Shown here: positions 1-8,484 of the stretch, piece after piece | Layout of the letters: each line of letters opens with the position of its first letter | Position numbering within the stretch: the stretch's first letter is position 1 | Assembly (NCBI GenBank): GCA_020426065.1 | Contig: JAGQQT010000154.1 | Location: 1 to 8,484, forward strand | Origin: Planctomycetaceae bacterium | Lineage (GTDB): Bacteria; Planctomycetota; Planctomycetia; Planctomycetales; Planctomycetaceae | Length of the DNA stretch: 8,484 bases | Reading direction: 5' to 3' | Position numbers and translations under genes: made by a program | The notes under the pieces: model-generated | What the model saw: only the letters and a program-made list of their open reading frames with translations | Databases searched by the model: none | Told to the model about the DNA's origin: nothing

Positions 1-2050
<2,050 letters not shown>

Positions 2051-2104
2051 GGGATAGGCGTTATCAACAGAATTGAATCAACCGCAAGTTTTGAGCATTG
2101 AAGC

Positions 2105-2146
2105 TCTAACTCCTAGCGCCTAATACCTACCGCTTAACACCTACAT
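2105..2146 (+). repeat. Six heptanucleotide tandem repeats (YCTAnnn) in the nrdA-nrdB spacer
   Basis: Six consecutive 7-bp units lie head to tail: TCTAACT, CCTAGCG, CCTAATA, CCTACCG, CTTAACA, CCTACAT. The first four bases are kept (CCTA, with single changes in the first and fifth units) and the last three vary. The block ends 16 bp before the nrdB ATG. Part of it (2114-2122) can pair with TAGGCGTTA just after the nrdA stop (2055-2063), giving a 9-bp stem with one G-U wobble. The repeat is seen directly. Any role in mRNA processing or protein binding is inference. Confidence 0.6.
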
Positions 2147-2148
2147 TG

Positions 2149-2154
2149 AAAGGA
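2149..2154 (+). promoter_or_regulatory. Ribosome binding site of nrdB
   Basis: AAAGGA lies 8 nt before the ATG at 2163. It fixes the nrdB start, and no other in-frame start upstream is plausible. Confidence 0.7.
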
Positions 2155-2162
2155 TTTCTCAT

Positions 2163-3224
<1,062 letters not shown>

Positions 3225-3251
3225 AAGAGTCTCTGATTTGAGCTCATTGCG

Positions 3252-3284
3252 ACGGGTTTCAGCAACTGCTGAGACCCGTTTTTT
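3252..3284 (+). terminator. Intrinsic terminator of nrdAB
   Basis: ACGGGTTTCAGC (3252-3263) pairs with GCTGAGACCCGT (3268-3279), a 12-bp stem with one wobble and a 4-nt loop. It runs straight into six T residues (3279-3284), 28 bp after the nrdB stop. Confidence 0.92.
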
Positions 3285-3315
3285 ATTGCGCCAGGAAAAT
3301 CCTGCATACCAATGG

Positions 3316-3350
3316 AAAACGCCTCAGATCTTGAGACCTGAGGCGTTTTT
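3316..3350. terminator. Second, bidirectional hairpin terminator between convergent genes
   Basis: AAAACGCCTCAG (3316-3327) pairs with CTGAGGCGTTTT (3338-3349), a perfect 12-bp stem with a 10-nt loop. T5 follows on the plus strand and A4 precedes it, so it reads as a terminator both ways. It backs up the nrdAB terminator and could also stop transcripts from the minus-strand kinase gene, although that gene ends about 290 bp away. Confidence 0.8.
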
Positions 3351-3639
3351 ACGCACGTCCGGTTTGGTTCCCTTTGACGCGGGTTGCAATGCCGCGCTTG
3401 ATGAGCCGTGTCCTCGGTGAGCGACTCGTTCGCAACGCGAATCGGTTCACCCGGCAGCAACAATGGGGAGATTCGACCAGCCGCCCGGCAGCCAAGTGGA
3501 TTTATCAGCTCACAATGTGGGACGCTCTTGTGTGTGGCGTTCCGTCAACACCGTGATGCCGTTTTGCATCATCTCCGTGCGACAATTGAAGCTCAAAAAA
3601 ATCCGAACGGCAACTGAGTTTGAATGCGGGCGGCCAATC
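3351..3639. other. Intergenic stretch without a recognised gene
   Basis: No convincing coding frame lies between the nrdB terminators and the kinase stop codon. An imperfect inverted repeat spans 3416-3451: GGTGA/TCACC at the ends, with TTCGC-AAC-GCGAA in the middle. A7 at 3595-3601, read as T7 on the minus strand, follows a weak CCG-TT-CGG hairpin 40 bp beyond the kinase stop and may be a weak kinase terminator. Nothing else was seen. Confidence 0.5.
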
Positions 3640-5172
<1,533 letters not shown>

Positions 5173-5180
5173 ACGACAAA

Positions 5181-5187
5181 TCTCTCT
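5181..5187 (-). promoter_or_regulatory. Ribosome binding site that decides the kinase start
   Basis: On the minus strand AGAGAGA lies 8 nt before the ATG at 5172. The alternative upstream GTG (5208) has no purine-rich site at the right distance. Confidence 0.5.
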
Positions 5188-5201
5188 GATGACGATATTT
5201 C

Positions 5202-5232
5202 GGGCCACGATTTATGGCCCAGTCCCGGGACT
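5202..5232. promoter_or_regulatory. Adjacent inverted repeat and perfect 12-bp palindrome in the kinase leader
   Basis: GGGCCA (5202-5207) and TGGCCC (5215-5220) form a 6-bp inverted repeat with a 7-nt gap. The next 12 bases, AGTCCCGGGACT (5221-5232), are a perfect palindrome. The pair ends about 30 bp upstream of the kinase ATG. It could be an operator or an mRNA leader hairpin. The symmetry is seen; the role is inferred. Confidence 0.45.
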
Positions 5233-5853
5233 CTCCTAGGTTCAATTTTCGAGGGGGACTCCGTTGCCTCAATATTTCTGAAAACTGACGATAACAGATT
5301 CAATTCAGGGTTACAGGCTTCCAGCCATGGTGGGGCAAAATGAAACTCTCATGCACTTTGCGGGCCAACTGATTTGGATTCATTGATTTCAGGTTCTTCT
5401 CGGACGAAGAAAATCGTTCTTGATACTGTTTCCCGCTCCAAAAAGGATGTCTTTGACCTGGATCTTTCAGATTGCTTCTGGGCAGGACTCTTCAGAAAAG
5501 GTGTTGCCAGAAGGCATCATGTTGTGGATCACAGTTGAAAAATGGCATCACTGCCATTTCCGGGCAAAACCATCCGTATCAGACAGGAATCGGGAATTCT
5601 TAATCGTGATGGCGGCGCAGACCAAAATCGATTGCCAGGGGAGGATCTCGGAAAACTTCAACCCTTTCAGGTGCCAGAAATTCCGATTATGCTTTCGGTG
5701 GGACCCGCATGACCCGCATCTTTGATGCAATCAATTATCGTCTGCGGATTCACCGGAATCAACCAGCAAATCGCTTTGATCAGTCGATCCGGGCATGAAG
5801 TTCGCACTGTTCAGCCAGACATTCAAACTGAAGTTTCTGCCCCCTTCCTATCC
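5233..5853. other. Divergent intergenic region between kinase and FKBP genes
   Basis: About 620 bp with no convincing gene. A 101-codon open frame (5420-5725, +) has no SD and no recognisable domain and is judged chance. A perfect 8-bp hairpin AAATGGCA-TCAC-TGCCATTT lies at 5540-5559; on the minus strand it is followed by T5, like a terminator. A perfect 9-bp tandem duplication GACCCGCAT occupies 5702-5719. Promoters for both divergent genes should lie here, but no clear -35/-10 pair could be chosen. Confidence 0.5.
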
Positions 5854-5859
5854 GAGGAG
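5854..5859 (+). promoter_or_regulatory. Ribosome binding site that decides the FKBP start
   Basis: GAGGAG lies 10 nt before the ATG at 5870. It favours that codon over an in-frame ATG at 5795, whose extra 25 residues do not match the FKBP fold. Confidence 0.65.
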
Positions 5860-5869
5860 CGAATCACGC

Positions 5870-6295
5870 ATGGAAATCTACGCTACAGAGTCTGATACTG
5901 TCACGGTGCATTACCGTGCCCGTACACGCGACGGAGGCGTGATTGAAGACACCAGCGGCAGAAAACCTCTTGTCCTCAATTTGAGCGATGACCATTTCCT
6001 GCCCGCATTCCGCAAACAGATTGTGGGAATGAGACCGGGAGAATCCAAAACCATCTTCCTGGAAGCAGAGGAAAGCTTCGGACTGCGAGACTATCGCTAC
6101 CAGATGACCGTTCCCAGAGAATGCCTGCCTTCCGGTGCCGCTCAGGGGGATCAGATCGCGACCACGATTCATGGAGAGGAACTGAACCTCTGGATTGTGC
6201 AACTCAACAAGCAGGAAGCCACGCTCGACATGAATCACCCTCTGGCCGGGGAATCACTCGAACTCTCCATCCAGCTGGTCTCAGTTGATTCCTGA
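5870..6295 (+). CDS. SlyD-like FKBP-type peptidyl-prolyl cis-trans isomerase
   Basis: Predicted cytoplasmic proline isomerase/chaperone of the SlyD branch of FKBPs, 141 aa. The N-terminal strand (DTVTVHYRARTRDGGVIEDTS, residues 9-29) and VGMRPGESK (52-60) match the FKBP core. Residues about 73-118 form the SlyD-type insert-in-flap region, and LDMNHPLAGESLEL (119-132) is the SlyD C-terminal hallmark (NHxLAG). It stops there, so the histidine-rich metal-binding tail of E. coli SlyD is missing. The active-site strip normally reading (I/L)(P/S)G(F/L)E is here FLPAFRK (43-49): Gly is Ala and Glu is Arg, so isomerase activity may be reduced and chaperone function may dominate (inference). There is no signal peptide. 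The start is set by GAGGAG at 5854-5859; starting at 5795 would give 166 aa. No neighbour shares its pathway. Confidence 0.88.
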   Translation: MEIYATESDTVTVHYRARTRDGGVIEDTSGRKPLVLNLSDDHFLPAFRKQIVGMRPGESKTIFLEAEESFGLRDYRYQMTVPRECLPSGAAQGDQIATTIHGEELNLWIVQLNKQEATLDMNHPLAGESLELSIQLVSVDS

Positions 6296-6317
6296 ATCCC
6301 ATTATGATTCACACTCC

Positions 6318-6560
6318 CACCCGGCGTAGGTATCTACACAACTTGCAACTGCCAAAATGCGGCATGTGGCACGCTCAGGAGCGAAGCGGATGGGCGTGGT
6401 GAATCTGTTTTTGACACCTTGCGAATTGGAAAAGCAATTCGCCACGCCCATCATTCCGCTCCGCTCCATTCTGGCGTGCCACGGCATTGTGATTGAGGTT
6501 ACGTCTTATTCCTTTGCGCCCCAATTCAATTTGTGTAGATACCAATGCCCCTGGAGGGTG
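6318..6560. repeat. Long imperfect foldback (inverted repeat) element, possibly MITE-like
   Basis: Two arms of a roughly 243-bp element are inverted copies. Outer arms: GGTATCTACACAACTTG (6329-6345) against CAATTTGTGTAGATACC (6527-6543), 16 of 17 bases complementary, with weaker matching out to CACCC (6318-6322)/GGGTG (6556-6560). Inner arms: GTGGCACGC (6366-6374)/GCGTGCCAC (6474-6482), perfect; GGAGCGAAGCGGA (6378-6390)/TCCGCTCCGCTCC (6455-6467), one mismatch; and ATGGGCGTGGTGAAT (6390-6404)/ATTCGCCACGCCCAT (6437-6451), one wobble. The right arm has about 30-40 extra bases near 6488-6526. A short hairpin, GCGAATTG-6 nt-CAATTCGC (6421-6442), sits at the tip and competes with the inner arm. 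No transposase and no clear target-site duplication were seen. Confidence 0.75.
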
Positions 6561-6561
6561 A

Positions 6562-6700
6562 AGTTGGTTTCCAAACCGAATGAACAAACTGTGAACCTCG
6601 ATCGGTTTGCAAAACCAGCTGGATGAGCTGGGCCGGAAAAAGAGGAATCCCTGAACCCGAGAAAACGCACGCACACGCCGGGCTGGTCCCGGCTTTTTTT
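6562..6700 (+). ncRNA. Candidate structured RNA (3' UTR, leader or independent small RNA)
   Basis: Bases 6562-6570 pair with 6612-6620 (9 bp, one wobble) and 6572-6579 (CAAACCGA) pair with 6602-6609 (TCGGTTTG, 8 bp). Together they make a 17-bp stem with a small internal loop and a 22-nt apical loop. An alternative hairpin, CCAGCT-GGATG-AGCTGG (6615-6631), uses the same bases as the right arm, so the two folds exclude each other. The segment ends in an intrinsic terminator (6677-6700). It matches no RNA family I recognise: it lacks the SRP RNA GGAAGGAAGCAG-type loop, an RNase P core, and tmRNA or tRNA features. Whether it belongs to the FKBP transcript, precedes the SDR gene as a leader or has its own promoter cannot be seen. 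Confidence 0.4.
6677..6700 (+). terminator. Intrinsic terminator upstream of the SDR gene
   Basis: GCCGGG (6677-6682), 5-nt loop, CCCGGC (6688-6693), then seven T (6694-6700). It ends a plus-strand transcript about 380 bp after the FKBP gene and 97 bp before the next start, so the SDR gene probably has its own promoter in 6701-6785. A TATAGA-like element at 6764-6769 is the only candidate seen, without a convincing -35. Confidence 0.85.
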
Positions 6701-6797
6701 ATGCGCTGAATGAGTCGGGGAGACGCTTTTCTGCAGCATGGGGATCTGTTAGTGTGCACCTCTTATAGAACTGATCCGGGCGTTTTCGGAGTTTTTC

Positions 6798-7577
<780 letters not shown>

Positions 7578-7582
7578 GAAGA

Positions 7583-7957
7583 GTGACTGAGGAAATGGAT
7601 AATCAATCAGACTCTGCCGAAGTCCATCCCGACTGTGCCAGCGTGATGAAGCTGGGGGTCTGGGATCGCTCCCCCGGAAACGGGCATCGCTGGCATGGGA
7701 ATGAAGCGGCCCGCTCCAGTTCCCCGGAAGAGCTGCTGTCCGGCCTGGGAGCACTTCGCAAATTCAACTCGGTTACCAATTCGGGAGAAATTGCCGTCCT
7801 GATGTGCCAGGACGGCGGAGTGATCTCCTACCAACTCGCTGACCAGCGCTGGCTCCACACACTGCTGCTGAAGACCGCTTTCCGCCAACGAATCTTCGAG
7901 CTGAACCTGGTCCCAATCCAGGAACTGGGAGCATTTTTCAACACCGAGGAACGGTAA
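7583..7957 (+). CDS. Conserved-looking small protein of unknown function, probably co-transcribed with the SDR
   Basis: An open frame of 124 codons follows the SDR stop after 5 bp. I do not recognise the family. It is soluble, with no signal peptide or membrane segment; the first 45 residues are polar (GVWDRSPGNGHRWHG around 25-39). The rest reads like a compact alpha/beta domain: SPEELLSGLGALRKF (46-60), strand-like EIAVLMCQDGGVISYQL (69-85), then LHTLLLKTAFRQRIFELNLVPI. Codons strongly prefer G or C in third position, as in the neighbouring genes, which supports real coding over the antisense frame. The start is uncertain: GTG 7583 has a poor SD, ATG 7595 has GAGG only 2 nt upstream, and ATG 7646 has none. 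Its position suggests a role linked to the SDR, but this is inference. Confidence 0.7.
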   Translation: MTEEMDNQSDSAEVHPDCASVMKLGVWDRSPGNGHRWHGNEAARSSSPEELLSGLGALRKFNSVTNSGEIAVLMCQDGGVISYQLADQRWLHTLLLKTAFRQRIFELNLVPIQELGAFFNTEER

Positions 7958-8044
7958 CGAACATCGCTCTGGGAAAAGCAGCCGCAGGAGATTCCTCATG
8001 CCATTCCGACCGATTGTTTGACCCGAAGCCGCAGGCGTTTTTAG

Positions 8045-8143
8045 ACCTCGTTGCCAGGCTCCAGCCAGATAACACATAAATGCCCGATAGGCACATTAAC
8101 TTTGAGACTATGGCGTTCCCAAGCAGGAGCTTGGGAACGAGGT
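8045..8143. repeat. Palindromic repeat element bounded by ACCTCGTT/AACGAGGT
   Basis: ACCTCGTT (8045-8052) and AACGAGGT (8136-8143) are perfect inverted ends of a 99-bp unit. The right part contains a perfect 11-bp hairpin, CGTTCCCAAGC (8114-8124)/GCTTGGGAACG (8129-8139), with loop AGGA. The left part holds a decayed cousin around GCCAGGCTCCAGCC (8053-8066). Such GTTCCCAAGC-CTTGGGAAC palindromes are, from memory, dispersed in planctomycete and cyanobacterial genomes and often give the spurious peptide SQAPAWER. It lies between convergent genes. Confidence 0.65.
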
Positions 8144-8148
8144 GAAGG

Positions 8149-8198
8149 ATTTCGTGCTTCGAATTTGTTTCGAATTTCGTGCTTCGGGTTTCGAATTT
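8149..8198. repeat. TTCGAATTT / ATTTCGTGCTTCG short direct repeats
   Basis: ATTTCGTGCTTCG occurs twice (8149-8161 and 8174-8186, 25 bp apart), interleaved with three TTCGAATTT copies around 8158-8166, 8169-8177 and 8190-8198. The array stops 9 bp before the stop codon of the peroxidase gene. It resembles short intergenic repeats remembered from planctomycete genomes, which translate as IRNPKHEIRNKFE-like nonsense in minus-strand frames. Confidence 0.6.
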
Positions 8199-8207
8199 CC
8201 CTCCACG

Positions 8208-8484
8208 TTACGGCAGTCGCGCCAACTCCACCTTCGGGAACGCTCCGGTGCAAGCCTTCATGAACTCGACGAGGTCCGCCTTGTCCTGATCGGACAGTTC
8301 CAACTTCTTGACCTTGTCGCTCAAGTGATCATTCGGGTGACCACCCTTAACGTACCACTCGACGACCTCTTCGAGGGTCTTCTGGCTGCCATCGTGCATG
8401 TACGGGGCCGTGAGGGCGACGTTGCGAATTGTGGGCGTCTTGAAAGCGCCACGATCCTTGTCCTCCTTGGTTTCGGCGAAGCGC
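8208..8484 (-). CDS. Di-haem cytochrome c peroxidase (CcpA/MauG family), C-terminal fragment
   Basis: The minus-strand frame is open from the window edge to TAA at 8208-8210, giving the last 92 or so residues; the N-terminal part, with both CxxCH haem sites, lies outside. The fragment begins RFAETKEDRGAFKTPTIRNV and continues ALTAPYMHDGS, the hallmark end of the bacterial cytochrome c peroxidase/MauG family. The Met of YMHDG (codon 8397-8399) is expected to be a haem axial ligand. Then come KTLEEVVEWYVKGG and a helix, LSDQDKADLVEFMKACTG, again typical of the family. These are periplasmic enzymes that reduce H2O2 or oxidise substrates through c-type haems; planctomycetes carry many paralogues, so the exact substrate is unknown. 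The gene converges with the SDR-hypothetical pair across the repeat cluster. Confidence 0.93.
   Translation of the reverse strand, partial: RFAETKEDKDRGAFKTPTIRNVALTAPYMHDGSQKTLEEVVEWYVKGGHPNDHLSDKVKKLELSDQDKADLVEFMKACTGAFPKVELARLP

Noticed and set aside
2051..2162. NrdR box in the nrdAB operon
   Set aside because: No pair of NrdR-type sites was seen in the spacer; the operon promoter, where they would be expected, lies outside the window.
5420..5725. 101-codon plus-strand frame in the kinase-FKBP gap
   Set aside because: No SD, no domain, mixed codon use, and it spans the hairpin at 5540-5559. Judged chance.
6562..6700. SRP RNA, 6S RNA or RNase P RNA
   Set aside because: The conserved cores of these RNAs are not present; only generic stems and a terminator are visible.
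6302..6759. Several overlapping 60-99 codon frames on both strands
   Set aside because: They run through the foldback element and terminator. Inverted repeats produce mirrored frames, and none has an SD or resembles a protein.
7607..8077. 156-codon minus-strand frame opposite the small protein
   Set aside because: Its N-terminus is encoded by the repeat at 8045-8077, and third-position GC preference supports the plus-strand frame instead.
8041..8263. 70-codon frames on both strands over the repeat cluster
   Set aside because: The peptides (SQAPAWER, IRNPKHEIRNKFE) are known-looking translations of repeat DNA, and the frames run into the peroxidase gene antisense.

Overview
The window looks like chromosomal DNA from a planctomycete (PVC group), perhaps near the Gimesia/Rubinisphaera line. 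This is inferred from three things. The Ser/Thr kinase has the planctomycete-style N-terminal segment before its kinase domain and a single membrane helix near its C-terminus. The RNR small subunit closely resembles the chlamydial one. The intergenic repeats at the right end resemble families I remember from planctomycete genomes. No tRNA, rRNA, CRISPR array, transposase or phage gene was seen.

Layout. Positions 1-3224 (+) hold a ribonucleotide reductase operon: nrdA (5' end cut off by the window edge), a 112-bp spacer with heptanucleotide repeats, then nrdB. Two hairpin terminators follow (3252-3350). A gene-poor stretch (3351-3639) separates nrdB from a convergent membrane-anchored Ser/Thr protein kinase on the minus strand (3640-5172). 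The kinase leader carries an adjacent inverted repeat and perfect palindrome. A divergent gap of about 700 bp leads to a SlyD-like FKBP peptidyl-prolyl isomerase (5870-6295, +). A 500-bp non-coding stretch then holds a long foldback element (6318-6560) and a second strongly structured segment ending in an intrinsic terminator (6562-6700). Next comes a probable two-gene unit: a short-chain dehydrogenase (6798-7577) and a small unknown protein (7583-7957). A composite of palindromic and TTCGAATTT-type repeats (8045-8200) lies before the C-terminal end of a di-haem cytochrome c peroxidase on the minus strand (8208 to the window end).

Main points. NrdA and NrdB together form the dNTP-synthesising class I RNR. 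NrdB has Phe at the position of the radical tyrosine, with all six metal ligands kept, which is the class Ic (Chlamydia-type, Mn/Fe) signature. The other genes are housekeeping or accessory genes without an obvious shared pathway. The most unexplained part is 6318-6700, where a foldback element sits directly beside a candidate structured RNA. Nothing in the window clearly amounts to a new defence or mobile system.
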